Numbered from the stretch's first letter, positions 16,640-25,363 are shown. The stretch is 32,113 nucleotides of DNA from Oscillospiraceae bacterium (GCA_031260605.1 JAISLF010000079.1:1-32113); one strand, 5' to 3'. Notes: generated by a model not told the origin, from the letters alone. Numbers and translations: made by a program.

Positions 16640-18013
16640 ATGAAACCAAAGAAAGTATATGTGTGCACGGACTGCGGAAACGATACCGTCGCGTGGCAGG
16701 GGCAGTGTCCCGCCTGCGGCGCTTGGAACACGCTCTCCGAAATGAAGATAGACGCACCCGCAAAGGGTGCGTCTATTGCGCGTTCGGGCGCAGGTTTACA
16801 GCCGTTCGCGCCGAAAAAGCTGGCTGAGCTGTCCTCTGCCGAAGAGGAGCGGATAAAAACGCACATCAGTGAGTTTGACCGGGTGCTCGGCGGGGGAATC
16901 GTCCGCGGCTCGATTGTTCTCGTCGGCGGCAGCCCCGGAATCGGCAAGTCCACGCTGCTGCTGCAAATCTGCGGCAGCGTACCGGAGAAAACAAAGGTGC
17001 TGTACGTTTCGGGCGAGGAATCTGAACGTCAGCTGAAAATGCGGGCGGACAGACTGAGCCTTGAAGCGGACAGCCTGTATGTCCTCACGGAGACGAATAT
17101 AGAGGAGATAATCGCCGCCGCAACGGAGGCAAAGCCCGACATTCTGATTGCGGACTCAATACAGACGCTCTACAATCCGTCCGGCAACTCCTCCCCCGGC
17201 AGCGTAACACAGGTAAAGGACTGCGCAATGTCGCTTATGCGCTTTGCAAAGGCGTCAGGCTGTGCAGTATTTCTTGTCGGACACGTCAACAAGGAGGGTG
17301 CGATTGCGGGCCCCTTGGTGCTTGAACATATGGTGGACAGCGTACTACAGTTCGAGGGCGACAGGCAGACAAGCTACAGAATCCTGCGCGCGAAAAAGAA
17401 CCGTTTCGGCTCCACAAACGAAATCGGTGTTTTTGAAATGAACTCCGAGGGACTAAAGGAAGTGCTGAATCCCTCGGAGGAAATGCTCTCAGGCCGCCCA
17501 AAAAACACGCCGGGAACGTGCGTTACCTGCGTGTGCGAGGGCTCGCGCCAGCTCTTAGCGGAGGTTCAGGCGCTCGCCGCGCCGACTTCGCTGAACAACC
17601 CCCGCCGCGTGGCACAGGGAATCGAGTATTCGCGCGCCCTAATGCTTCTCGCCGTCGCCGAAAAACGCGCAGGACTGCGCGTTTCGGGGTGTGACTGCTA
17701 TTTCAACGTAATCGGCGGCCTTGAGCTTGCCGAAACCGGCGCGGACCTGGCAACAGTACTCGCTCTCGCTTCAAGCTACCGCGACGTACCGGTCGGCGAC
17801 GATATTGTAGCAATAGGCGAGGTTGGACTGACAGGCGAGCTGCGCTCAACCCAGCGCATAGCGGATCGCGTCGTCGAAGCGCAGCGGCTCGGCTTTGCCA
17901 GGGCAATTGTGCCGCGCGCAAATCGCGGGAAATTTACCCCCCCGGAGGGGATTGAGGTGCTGTACGCAAGGAATATTGTCGAGGCGCTGAAGATTACAGG
18001 AGTTTTTGACTAA
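16640..18013 (+). CDS. radA: DNA repair protein RadA
   Basis: Predicted 457-residue RadA/Sms recombination helicase that processes branched recombination intermediates with RecA. The order is: C4 zinc finger (C9, C12, C23, C26), a short linker, a RecA-like ATPase with Walker A GGSPGIGKST (96-105), the RadA-specific KNRFG motif (about 252-256), and a C-terminal Lon-protease-like domain with GDDIVAIGEVGLTGELR. Length and motifs are complete. The linker is encoded by a perfect inverted repeat (see 16748-16776). It is the last gene of the plus-strand unit. No classical terminator is seen, and repeat copy 4 begins about 30 bases later. Confidence 0.97.
   Translation: MKPKKVYVCTDCGNDTVAWQGQCPACGAWNTLSEMKIDAPAKGASIARSGAGLQPFAPKKLAELSSAEEERIKTHISEFDRVLGGGIVRGSIVLVGGSPGIGKSTLLLQICGSVPEKTKVLYVSGEESERQLKMRADRLSLEADSLYVLTETNIEEIIAAATEAKPDILIADSIQTLYNPSGNSSPGSVTQVKDCAMSLMRFAKASGCAVFLVGHVNKEGAIAGPLVLEHMVDSVLQFEGDRQTSYRILRAKKNRFGSTNEIGVFEMNSEGLKEVLNPSEEMLSGRPKNTPGTCVTCVCEGSRQLLAEVQALAAPTSLNNPRRVAQGIEYSRALMLLAVAEKRAGLRVSGCDCYFNVIGGLELAETGADLATVLALASSYRDVPVGDDIVAIGEVGLTGELRSTQRIADRVVEAQRLGFARAIVPRANRGKFTPPEGIEVLYARNIVEALKITGVFD
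16748..16776. repeat. Perfect 12-bp inverted repeat inside radA
   Basis: ATAGACGCACCC and GGGTGCGTCTAT around a 5-base loop, in frame within the variable linker between zinc finger and ATPase core (codons 37-46). Confidence 0.8.
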
Positions 18014-18044
18014 CGGCGGAGCTTCGCGTTGGAGGGCGGTTGCT

Positions 18045-19420
18045 GTTTTGCAGTGAGTGCGTTCAGCTGTGCGCCGAGGGTGCAGTGTTTGTAATTGCGG
18101 CGAAGCTGCGCCTCGCCTCTCTGCTTTTGATTTAATGTAGAGCTGATGTAGACATTTAGGCAGGGGTTTGCTTAATGTGGGTGCGCACAGCCGTACGCCG
18201 GGGTTGCTATGTTTGTAATTGGGGCGAAGCTTCGCCTCGCCGCACAGCTTTACGCCTGCGCGGCGGGCGGTTCCTTTCTTGTCTTGGCAAGAAAGGAACC
18301 AAAGAAGCCGCTTTAGGGCTTAGGCGGGTTGCGTTGCGGCAAGTGAACGTGTCCGTGCGTCCGAACCCTGACAGAATTGCCGAGTGACGGGCTTTAGCCC
18401 TAGGTGCCAGAGGTAAGTGCAGGCGGGTGGCAACCAGAATTTGGCGAAGCCAACCCGCACCGCGCCCTGCGCTGTCGGGTACGGCAAGCAGTTGCGTGTC
18501 CCGACGCACGAAGTGCGGAGGTAGACGAGGGTACCCGACGCACCCACATAGCAGGGTGCAGTGGTCTGACGCAAACGTCTGCGGCAAACCAAAACAATCT
18601 CCGTCGAGGACATCGTCCCCTACGGAGATTGTCGTGGTAACGGAGGATTGCCTTGAACCGTAAGTTTACACCCGCCGCAGCCACAACCCTGTCGCGACGG
18701 GAGACGCACCGCATTGCCGCACAACGTGCGGCAGCAATCGTAGCAGCAATGACCTTCTGGTTGGCACCCGACGGCACCTTGCGGCAAGCTAAAGTCTTAC
18801 CCGAGTCACCCAACGCCGCGACAGGCTTCGCCCCTGCGTGCGGCGCAGCGTAAGCGTTCGCCGCTATCACCGTAATACGTCGCGGGGACAGGCAAAAGCC
18901 TTACGCATACTCCGCAGTTCCCGTATAGAAAAAAGATTGCTTCTTCTAAAGAAGTCGCCCCTTTTTGGTTACTTTTTCCGGCGAAGCGAAAAAAGTAACC
19001 GCCCGCCGCGCAGGCGCTCTGCTTCGCGAAGCTGCCAAGCTTCGCCGCAATTTCAAACACCGCAACCTGCGCCGCAGGTCTGCGGTTGCACCAAAGCAAC
19101 AGCCAAACAGAGCGGCGAAGCAAACCCCGGGCGACCGAGACGGTCGCCCCTACGCCCTACAAAAAATCCGGCGGCAACCGCCACAAGGGATGCTGAGGGC
19201 AGCGTCCCCTACAGAGACGAAGCCCTGAAAAAAGATAAATCTCGCCAAAAGCAGCCATCCCCGCGCCGCAGGTCTACGCTTACACCCAAGTAAAAGCAAA
19301 GCAGAACGGCGAAGCAAACCCCGGGCAGCAGATTGCCGCACCTGAGCACACCAAAAGTCCCGTCGCACCCACAACAAGGGAAGTTGAGGACGTCGTCCCC
19401 TACAAAAGCGAAGCCCCACC
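18045..19420. repeat. Intergenic mosaic repeat, copy 4
   Basis: Occupies the convergent gap between radA and metA. The left arm is present twice (about 18050-18140 and 18176-18270, degenerate) and ends in the hairpin with arms GGTTCCTTTCTTG / CAAGAAAGGAACC. The core (about 18305-18910) runs in the same direction as in copies 1, 2 and 6. The right border module is at about 18930-18960, with the hairpin at 18966-18999, followed by the alternative outer arm (CGCAGGCGCTCTGC). That arm is itself partly duplicated: CTGCGCCGCAGGTC-like strings occur near 19065 and 19260. Palindromes lie at 19129-19149, 19187-19208 and 19378-19399. No gene is supported. Confidence 0.88.
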
Positions 19421-19453
19421 AAAAAAAATAAAAGCCCCGCACAAAAGAAAAAA

Positions 19454-19489
19454 GCACAGCCCCGGGGAACCCATTCCCCGGGGCTGTGC
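19454..19489 (-). terminator. Rho-independent terminator after metA
   Basis: A perfect 16-bp stem (GCACAGCCCCGGGGAA and its complement) with a CCCA loop. On the minus strand it is followed by a T-rich run (plus-strand AAAAGAAAAAA just to the left). It is 20 bases past the metA stop and separates the operon from repeat copy 4. Confidence 0.94.
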
Positions 19490-19509
19490 AACAACTCAAC
19501 TAATCGTGC

Positions 19510-20466
19510 CTACAGCATAGCCGAATCAAACGCATCAGTGCAGTTCTCAACCCCAATCTGGTCGATATTATACGGCGTAGACTGATAAACATAGTAATTC
19601 AGCCAGTTCGAAAACATCAGCTGCGCGTATGCCCGCCACGAAACGCGCGGCGGCAGCGCCGGGTCGTCGTGCGGGAAGTAGTTTTGCGGCACGTCGGGGT
19701 TCAGCCCCGCGTTTACATCGCGGAAATACTCTTTTGACAGCGTGTCCGCGTCGTATTCGGCGTGTCCGAGTACAAAAAAGCGCTTGTTGTCATCGGATTT
19801 AAGCACCGAAACGCCCGCCTGTCCGGATTCCGCCATAAGCTCAAGCTCCGGAACCTTCAGCAAGTCCTTTTTTGCGACGGCCGTGAACCGGGAATGCGGC
19901 ATATTGAACACATCGTCAAAGCCGAAGAACAGCGGCGAGTGGGTTTTCAGAATTTCGTGTTCAAATACGCCGGAGCACTTTTTCGGCAGATTGTGCTTCG
20001 GCACGCCATAGTAATAGTACAGCGCGGCCTGTGCGCCCCAGCAAATATGGAACGTCGAGTGGACGTTTTTTGTCGTCCAGCGGAAAATTTCGCACAGCTC
20101 CGGCCAGTAGTCAACGCTCTCAAACTCAAGCGTTTCAACAGGCGCGCCGGTGATAATCATTCCGTCAAACCGGCGGTTTTTAACCTCGGAAAACGTGCGG
20201 TAAAATGTCTCAAGATACGACGCGTCCATATTCTTCGCGCTGTGGCTGACCATTCGGATGAACTCAACCTCGACCTGAAGCGGCGAGTTTGAGAGCTTGC
20301 GCAAAAGCTGAACTTCCGTATCGACCTTTGTCGGCATAAGGTTCAGAATCAGCAGCCTGAGCGGACGAATGTCCTGATGAATCGCGACATTTTCAGTCAT
20401 TATGAAAATGTTTTCGTTCTCAAGCTTATCTATTGAATGTAAATTATCTGATATTTTAAGTGACAT
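19510..20466 (-). CDS. metA: Homoserine O-acyltransferase MetA, predicted acetyl-CoA specific
   Basis: Predicted 318-residue enzyme that acylates the hydroxyl of L-homoserine in methionine synthesis. Catalytic residues fall at the family positions: nucleophile C142 in HICWGAQAAL, and H235 and E237 in LGHAEYDA. Position 111 is Glu (GAPVETLEF). In published work on the Bacillus cereus enzyme Glu111 favours acetyl-CoA, whereas Gly there, as in E. coli, gives succinyl-CoA specificity. I therefore predict O-acetylhomoserine as product. It is the last gene of a five-gene minus-strand unit, 35 bases after the flavoprotein gene. The ribosome binding site is weak, and no S-box or T-box could fit in the gap. 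Confidence 0.95.
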   Translation of the reverse strand: MSLKISDNLHSIDKLENENIFIMTENVAIHQDIRPLRLLILNLMPTKVDTEVQLLRKLSNSPLQVEVEFIRMVSHSAKNMDASYLETFYRTFSEVKNRRFDGMIITGAPVETLEFESVDYWPELCEIFRWTTKNVHSTFHICWGAQAALYYYYGVPKHNLPKKCSGVFEHEILKTHSPLFFGFDDVFNMPHSRFTAVAKKDLLKVPELELMAESGQAGVSVLKSDDNKRFFVLGHAEYDADTLSKEYFRDVNAGLNPDVPQNYFPHDDPALPPRVSWRAYAQLMFSNWLNYYVYQSTPYNIDQIGVENCTDAFDSAML

Positions 20467-20501
20467 ATTTTAACTTTATAGGTGTCTATTTCGAGGAGAA
20501 G

Positions 20502-21764
20502 TTATTGTATTTCCAGCAAGCTCGCCGTGACAGCCTTTGCGGCGAGAAAAGCCGTACTCCACGCGATTTGCAGGTTGAATCCGCCTGTTTTTCCGTCGAG
20601 GTCAAGCACCTCTCCGATGAAATACAGCCCGGGTACCTTTTTGCTCTGCATAGTCGAGGAGCTAATCTCGGACATATCAACGCCTCCGCGTGTGATAACC
20701 GCCTCGTCAATCGGCGCGGGTCCGGATATTGCGACCGAAAAACCCTTGAGCGTTCGGATTATGCTCTTGCGCGCGTCCTTTGTCAGGGAGTTTGCCTTGA
20801 GTCTGCCGTCGATTCCCGCCTTGTCCAGCAGCTCCGGCAGCAGCGACGCAGGCAGCAGCCCGTGCAGCGCGTTTACAACGTCCTTGTTCTGCGCCGAGGC
20901 AAGCATTGCGAGCAGCCGCGCGTCCAGCTCCGCTTCCGTCACGGCGGGTTTCAGGTCTATTGAAGCATTATAACAGGCTTTTGCGGAAAAATCAAGTTGT
21001 GCCGAGGCGGTCAGTATAAGCGGACCCGAAATGCCGCGATCCGTAAACAGCATTTCGCCGAAGCCGGAGTATTTTTCGCGCCCCTCATCGTCCGTCACCG
21101 TAAGGCGCACATTTTTCAGTGACAGTCCCTGAAGCGCGGGGCAACAAGGCTCGTCCGACAAAAGCGGCACGAGCGACGGGGATTTTTCTGTAACGGCAAG
21201 CCCCGCTCTTTGCGCAAAGCGGTACCCGTCGCCCGTAGAGCCGGTTTTCGGGTAGGACAGTCCTCCTGTCGCAATGACGACAGCGCCCGCTCGGTGCTCC
21301 GTACCGGCCGCGACGACGCCGACGGCTGTGCCGGTATCGTCAAGGATAATCTCCGTAACTCGCTCCGATACAAGCTCCGCGCCCAGCCGGCGGCATACAT
21401 TCTCAAGCCTTGCCGCAACGTCGTGCGCGTTCTCGCTCATGGGAAAAACGCGGTTTCCGCGCTCAACCTTTACCGGCACGCCGATTGACTCGAACTCAGC
21501 CATCACGTCCTGCGGCGTGTGACCGTAAATCGCGGAGCGCAGAGACTTTTTGCCGCGATAAATGTTGTCCAGAAATTCCTGCGGCGTGCAGTCGTTTGTC
21601 ATATTGCACCGCCCCTTGCCCGTAATGCGCAGCTTCTTGCCGAACAGGGGATTGCGCTCGAATACTGTGACAGCGACGCCGCCCTTTGCCAGCTGAAACG
21701 CGCAGTAAAGCCCCGCCGCGCCCCCGCCGACAATTATTGCGTTTTGCGGCTGTGTGTCGCTCAT
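20502..21764 (-). CDS. HI0933/BaiN-like NAD(P)/FAD-dependent oxidoreductase
   Basis: Predicted 420-residue flavoprotein. The N-terminal Rossmann fold carries GGGAAG (13-18) with a downstream acidic residue (VFERN), then the family signature LRITGKGRCNMTND (about 46-59). Near the C-terminus GLYFIGEVLDLDGKTGGFNLQIAWSTA is the second FAD contact typical of the HI0933 group. The gut enzyme BaiN belongs to this family and acts on bile-acid intermediates. That activity cannot be transferred here on family membership alone, because most members are widespread housekeeping proteins of unknown substrate. ATG overlaps the DUF3786 stop by four bases (ATGA), so the two are translationally coupled. Confidence 0.92.
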   Translation of the reverse strand: MSDTQPQNAIIVGGGAAGLYCAFQLAKGGVAVTVFERNPLFGKKLRITGKGRCNMTNDCTPQEFLDNIYRGKKSLRSAIYGHTPQDVMAEFESIGVPVKVERGNRVFPMSENAHDVAARLENVCRRLGAELVSERVTEIILDDTGTAVGVVAAGTEHRAGAVVIATGGLSYPKTGSTGDGYRFAQRAGLAVTEKSPSLVPLLSDEPCCPALQGLSLKNVRLTVTDDEGREKYSGFGEMLFTDRGISGPLILTASAQLDFSAKACYNASIDLKPAVTEAELDARLLAMLASAQNKDVVNALHGLLPASLLPELLDKAGIDGRLKANSLTKDARKSIIRTLKGFSVAISGPAPIDEAVITRGGVDMSEISSSTMQSKKVPGLYFIGEVLDLDGKTGGFNLQIAWSTAFLAAKAVTASLLEIQ

Positions 21765-22417
21765 ATGACCGCCTCAGACAGCAGACGGCACAGCACTTCG
21801 CCAAGCGCGGCAAGATCCTCTCCGTCCCATACAGGCACGATATTGTCTGAAAACAGCACCTGCGAGGTTGAGGGAAACTCCTCGTCGCCGAGGTAAACCG
21901 TTACGCGGATAAAAGCGCCGGGCAGAACCTCAAAATCATAAGCCGCCGCATCCTTTTTTGAAAACCCGCGCACGGGTATAGCGCCGCAGACTGCCGCGCG
22001 GCGGCCGAAATCCGCAAGTGTATCCGCGTTTTTGCCGTATGCACGCGCAAGACGTGAGCGCACTCTGCCGGAAAAATTGCTGTCATAAATCGCCGCACCC
22101 GGAATCTCGCGATATGCCAAGAACGCCCCGTTCCAGAGCGTTCTTTTGGAGTTCAGCAGCATTCGCAGCATAAGTATTTTGGCGGCGTAGGAGAGCCGCG
22201 CGCTGTTTTCGGCAAGTCCTTCCGCAGTCAGAGAAAAATCAGGGTGCGCGGCACACAGCGTTTTGCCGAAAAATACAGGAGAAAACGCGCCGTCAGAAAA
22301 CGAAACGCCTGTGCGGGATACAATTTCTTCAACGTCTGCGGCGGCAAACGCCGCAGTATAAATGCGCAGAGGATTATCCTCTTTGTTGTTCGGTGTTTTT
22401 GTTGACGCAGTCGGCAA
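21761..22417 (-). CDS. DUF3786 domain protein
   Basis: Predicted 218-residue soluble protein resembling DUF3786. The fit rests on the segment ILMLRMLLNSKRTLWNGAF (about 73-91), a central hydrophobic block ending with GAFIRVTVYLGDEEFPSTSQ, and VLFSDNIVP. The function is unknown. DUF3786 proteins are common in anaerobes, often near corrinoid or redox genes, but I would not infer more. It sits between the histidine kinase (44-base gap) and the flavoprotein (4-base overlap), which suggests it may act with the flavoprotein. There is no signal peptide or metal motif. Confidence 0.75.
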   Translation of the reverse strand: MPTASTKTPNNKEDNPLRIYTAAFAAADVEEIVSRTGVSFSDGAFSPVFFGKTLCAAHPDFSLTAEGLAENSARLSYAAKILMLRMLLNSKRTLWNGAFLAYREIPGAAIYDSNFSGRVRSRLARAYGKNADTLADFGRRAAVCGAIPVRGFSKKDAAAYDFEVLPGAFIRVTVYLGDEEFPSTSQVLFSDNIVPVWDGEDLAALGEVLCRLLSEAVI

Positions 22418-22461
22418 GGCGGTGCTCCGTTATAAATAATGTATTGTGTTGCGGCGGCGAA

Positions 22462-23934
22462 TCAGTCCTTAGCTATGCGGCGGTCAGGTTTTTCGCCGGC
22501 TCCGGAAAGCGTGAAGGTGAATCTGGTTTTGCCGTTTTCGCTTTCGACGGAAATACTTTCGTTGTGGTGGTCCATAATCGTCTTTGCAATGTACAGCCCA
22601 AGCCCCGCGCCGTCAGGATTTACCCCGCGCGACTTATCGACCTTGTGAAAGCGCTCGAATATCAGCGGAAGCTCGTCCTTCGGTATTGTTTCGCCTGTGT
22701 TTTCGACGGAAACGAAAACCTTTGTGTCCTTTTTCCATACATCAAGGACTAAAACGCTGTGTTCCTCCGCGAACTTTATCGCGTTGTCAATCAAATTGTA
22801 GGCGACCTGCGTTATAGCGTCCTTGTCGGCAATGACGATAACCGCTTCTTCGGGAAAACGCGGCTCAACGTCAAGGTGCTTGCTCTCGATTTTCGGTGTA
22901 AGGCCGATCAGCGTTGTCGCCAGAACGTCCGTAATGTCAAAGACCTTTTTGGCGTTCTGCTCCTTGTCAAACCTCGCGGTGTCAAGCATTGAGCGCACAA
23001 GGCGCGAAAGGCGCTTTGTTTCGGAGGAGATTATGTTCAGGTATTCCGTCTGCTTTTCATGCGGAACCGTCCCGTCAAGAATTCCGTCGGCAAAGCCGGA
23101 GATTACCGTCATTGGTGTGCGCAGCTCGTGCGAGACGTTTGCCAGCAGCTCAGATTTCTTTTTGTCCGAACGACCGAGACTGTCCGCCATTTGGTTAAAG
23201 GCGCCGGCAAGCTCGCCGATCTCGTCCTGCCGCAGCGCGGCGCGTGAGCGCACGGAAAAATCACCGCGGCCGATTCTGCGGGATAATACGGCAAGCTCGC
23301 GTATAGGCGCGGCGAGGTGCTTTGTCGAGATGAGCGACACAATAAAGGCGGCGCACATAACAACCCCGGCGAGAATAGTGTAGTTTTTCAGGAATCTGTA
23401 CGTCGCGTCGCGCAAAAACTCCGTCTCAACAGAGGCAAAAACATAACCGACGTTTATTTCGGAATCCCCGCTGCCAATAACCAGCGGAATCGCCGCAATT
23501 GTGCGGTTTTCGTCAAAAACGCCGCCAAGCGTCCCGGAAAGAATAACGCTGTCTGTCTGCGGGTCTGACAAAAAGCTTACGGAGCTGATAATGTCTGACG
23601 GAACCTGCTTTCCGATATGCGTACAGCTGAACGAGTCCGAGCAGGCGGTAACGACACCGTTTTCGTCCGCTGCCATAATGTTTATATTGGAAGCGTGAGC
23701 GATAATTGACATCGCAATCGAAATTTCCATCGTGTTAAGCTCACGCGAATACGGCTTTATGTAGGCGTGGATATACCTCTCCGCCTCGTTAACTGCGGAA
23801 GAGAGTGTCGCGTGACGGTCGGTTACAATCGTTCGGTATGTCCATGCGGAAAAAAGCGAACCAAGCAGAACAAACGAAAGCAGAACCGTTATCGCTGTTG
23901 ATATGAAGTTTTTCAGGTATATGGAGGCTCGCAT
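22462..23934 (-). CDS. Membrane sensor histidine kinase (PhoR/ResE-like architecture)
   Basis: Predicted 490-residue two-component sensor. Transmembrane helix 1 (about 11-32), an extracytoplasmic sensor domain of about 150 residues (35-184), helix 2 (185-204), HAMP (206-258), HisKA with phospho-acceptor H269 in NVSHELRTPM, and HATPase_c with N-box LIDNAIKF and G-box GAGLGLYIAK (442-451). The nucleotide-binding DxGxG motif is degenerate (ENTGETI), common in Bacillota kinases. There is no cytoplasmic PAS domain, unlike classical PhoR. The stimulus is unknown. An AGGA site precedes ATG by eight bases. It lies 34 bases after the response regulator gene. Confidence 0.94.
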   Translation of the reverse strand: MRASIYLKNFISTAITVLLSFVLLGSLFSAWTYRTIVTDRHATLSSAVNEAERYIHAYIKPYSRELNTMEISIAMSIIAHASNINIMAADENGVVTACSDSFSCTHIGKQVPSDIISSVSFLSDPQTDSVILSGTLGGVFDENRTIAAIPLVIGSGDSEINVGYVFASVETEFLRDATYRFLKNYTILAGVVMCAAFIVSLISTKHLAAPIRELAVLSRRIGRGDFSVRSRAALRQDEIGELAGAFNQMADSLGRSDKKKSELLANVSHELRTPMTVISGFADGILDGTVPHEKQTEYLNIISSETKRLSRLVRSMLDTARFDKEQNAKKVFDITDVLATTLIGLTPKIESKHLDVEPRFPEEAVIVIADKDAITQVAYNLIDNAIKFAEEHSVLVLDVWKKDTKVFVSVENTGETIPKDELPLIFERFHKVDKSRGVNPDGAGLGLYIAKTIMDHHNESISVESENGKTRFTFTLSGAGEKPDRRIAKD

Positions 23935-23968
23935 TAATGTGTCCTGTTATGACGGAAGTCCGGTTGTA

Positions 23969-24652
23969 TCAGTCGTTTACCTCGAATTTGTAGCCGACGC
24001 CCCAGACGGTTTTCAGCGCCCAGGTATCGGAAACGCCCTCAAGCTTTTCGCGCAGGCGTTTAACGTGCACGTCAACAGTACGCGAGTCGCCGTAATAGTC
24101 AAAGCCCCAAACCTCGTCCAGCAGCTGATTGCGCGTGTAAACCCTGTTTGGCGAGGACGCAAGGTGGAACAAAAGCTCCATTTCCTTAGGCGGCGCCTCC
24201 GTGCGCTTTCCTGCAACGGTAAGCGTGAAGCGGTCCATATCAATGACAAGATTGACGAACTCCAAAACGCGGGGTTTTTCCTGACCGCCTGTTCTGCGCG
24301 TAACGGCGTGGATTCTCGCCAGAAGCTCCGAAATTTCAAACGGCTTAGAGATATAGTCGTCAGCTCCGCTTTCAAGTCCGAGAACCTTGTTGTCTGTTTC
24401 GCCCTTTGCCGTCAGCATAATGACAGGCACTTTTTTTGACTTCAGCCTGATTTGTTTGAGCACCTGCCAGCCGTCCATAACCGGCAGCATAATATCAAGA
24501 AGAACAATATCCGGCTCGTTTTGCTCAAAGGAGGTTACCCCGAGCGCGCCGTTAGCCGCAGTTTCGACTGTATAGCCGTCATGCTCAAGGTAAATGCGCA
24601 AAAGCTCTGATATGTTTCTGTCGTCTTCAATTACAAGCGCTGTTTTTGACAT
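23969..24652 (-). CDS. OmpR/PhoB family response regulator
   Basis: Predicted 227-residue regulator. The receiver domain has the acidic pocket E9-D10-D11, phospho-acceptor D53 (LLDIMLPVMDG), T81 and K103 (ISKPF). The C-terminal winged helix is at about 128-225, with the family pattern FHLASSPNRVYTRNQLLDEV and YYGDSRTVDVHVKRLREKL. The partner is the downstream kinase. ATG at 24652 is preferred over GTG three bases earlier because the GAGG ribosome binding site then has a six-base spacer. The promoter region carries PhoP-like repeats, suggesting autoregulation. Downstream genes DUF3786, baiN-like and metA are probably in the same transcript. Confidence 0.95.
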   Translation of the reverse strand: MSKTALVIEDDRNISELLRIYLEHDGYTVETAANGALGVTSFEQNEPDIVLLDIMLPVMDGWQVLKQIRLKSKKVPVIMLTAKGETDNKVLGLESGADDYISKPFEISELLARIHAVTRRTGGQEKPRVLEFVNLVIDMDRFTLTVAGKRTEAPPKEMELLFHLASSPNRVYTRNQLLDEVWGFDYYGDSRTVDVHVKRLREKLEGVSDTWALKTVWGVGYKFEVND

Positions 24653-24715
24653 CACGCACCTCGTTGTTGTTTTTTGTTATTCATTAGATGTAATCTACTA
24701 TATATTGATACTGAA

Positions 24716-24758
24716 ATTATAGCATTTGTTTGTAAACAAAGCGTGAATATTGTATGAA
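24716..24758 (-). promoter_or_regulatory. Promoter with PhoP-like 11-bp direct repeats upstream of the two-component operon
   Basis: On the minus strand a perfect -10 TATAAT (24716-24721) lacks a recognisable -35 at 17 bases. Instead, hexamers TTCATA (24753-24758), TTCACG (24742-24747) and TTTACA (24731-24736) are spaced by exactly 11 bases, with a weaker TTATCG one step further upstream. Bacillus PhoP boxes are TT-A-C-A hexamers with about 5-base gaps. A 16-bp inverted repeat (TTTGTTT-GT-AAACAAA, 24725-24740) overlaps the proximal box. Together they suggest activation by an OmpR-type regulator, probably the encoded one. Confidence 0.6.
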
Positions 24759-24779
24759 CAGGGCGATAATTATGAGGGG

Positions 24780-25215
24780 ACTGGAGTGTTTGCGGCGATG
24801 CTTCGCCGCAGAGCTTGCTTTGTTTGAGCTTGATGTAGGGGAGGCAGCCTACCTTGCCATCACTATTCTGTCTCTTCAGAGCTTTGCGTTTGTAGGGGAC
24901 GATGCCCTCATCGTCCCTTGTTGCGGTTGCGCAGGAGCTTGTGGCGGCGTAGGGGCGGCAATCTGCCGCCCGGGGGTTGCTTCGCCTTGTGGATTTGCTT
25001 TTACTTGGGTGCAACCGCAGAGCTTCGGCGCAGGTTGCTATGTTTGTAATTGCGGCGAAGCGTCGCCGCGCCGCGCTGCTAAGCGCCTGCGCGGCGGGCG
25101 GTTACTTTTTCCGCTTCGCCGGAAAAAAGTAACCGCCGCCGCGCGTAGCGGCACGTATGCGCGACCACCAGCGCCACCGGTGAACAAGCAATAACCAGAC
25201 CCAAGCATAAATCCT
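24780..25215. repeat. Intergenic mosaic repeat, copy 5, lacking the core
   Basis: Between the divergent response regulator and methyltransferase operons. It consists of one long outer arm (palindromes at 24896-24917 and 24953-24971, then TTTGTAATTGCGGCGAAGC and GCCTGCGCGGCGGGCGGTTA). It then has a single hairpin (about 25102-25134, TTTTTCCGCTTCGCCGGAAAA) and directly the other outer tail (GCGACCACCAGCGCC, GGTGAACAAGCAATAA). The core of about 0.9 kb and both border modules present in the other copies are missing. The remaining 25216-25334 is A- and C-rich with no feature I can name. Confidence 0.85.
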
Positions 25216-25334
25216 AAAAGCAAAAAAACGCCCGCCAAAACCCTTAAGTACAAAAAAGAAAAAATTGTCGCCCCCTCGGCACCCGCCGAAAAAAATCCCC
25301 CAAAAACTCCCACTAAAAAAACGAAAAAATATAC

Positions 25335-25363
25335 TTGACATATATGCTTTGATGTGTTATTAT
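25335..25363 (+). promoter_or_regulatory. Sigma-A promoter of the corrinoid methyltransferase/ABC operon
   Basis: Perfect -35 TTGACA (25335-25340), a 17-base spacer, and -10 TATTAT (25358-25363). Start is expected near 25370, leaving a leader of about 55 bases. Confidence 0.85.

Noticed and set aside
20502-21764. Bile-acid pathway assignment (baiN)
   Set aside because: The family is broad, and no other bai gene is present, so only family-level naming is supported.
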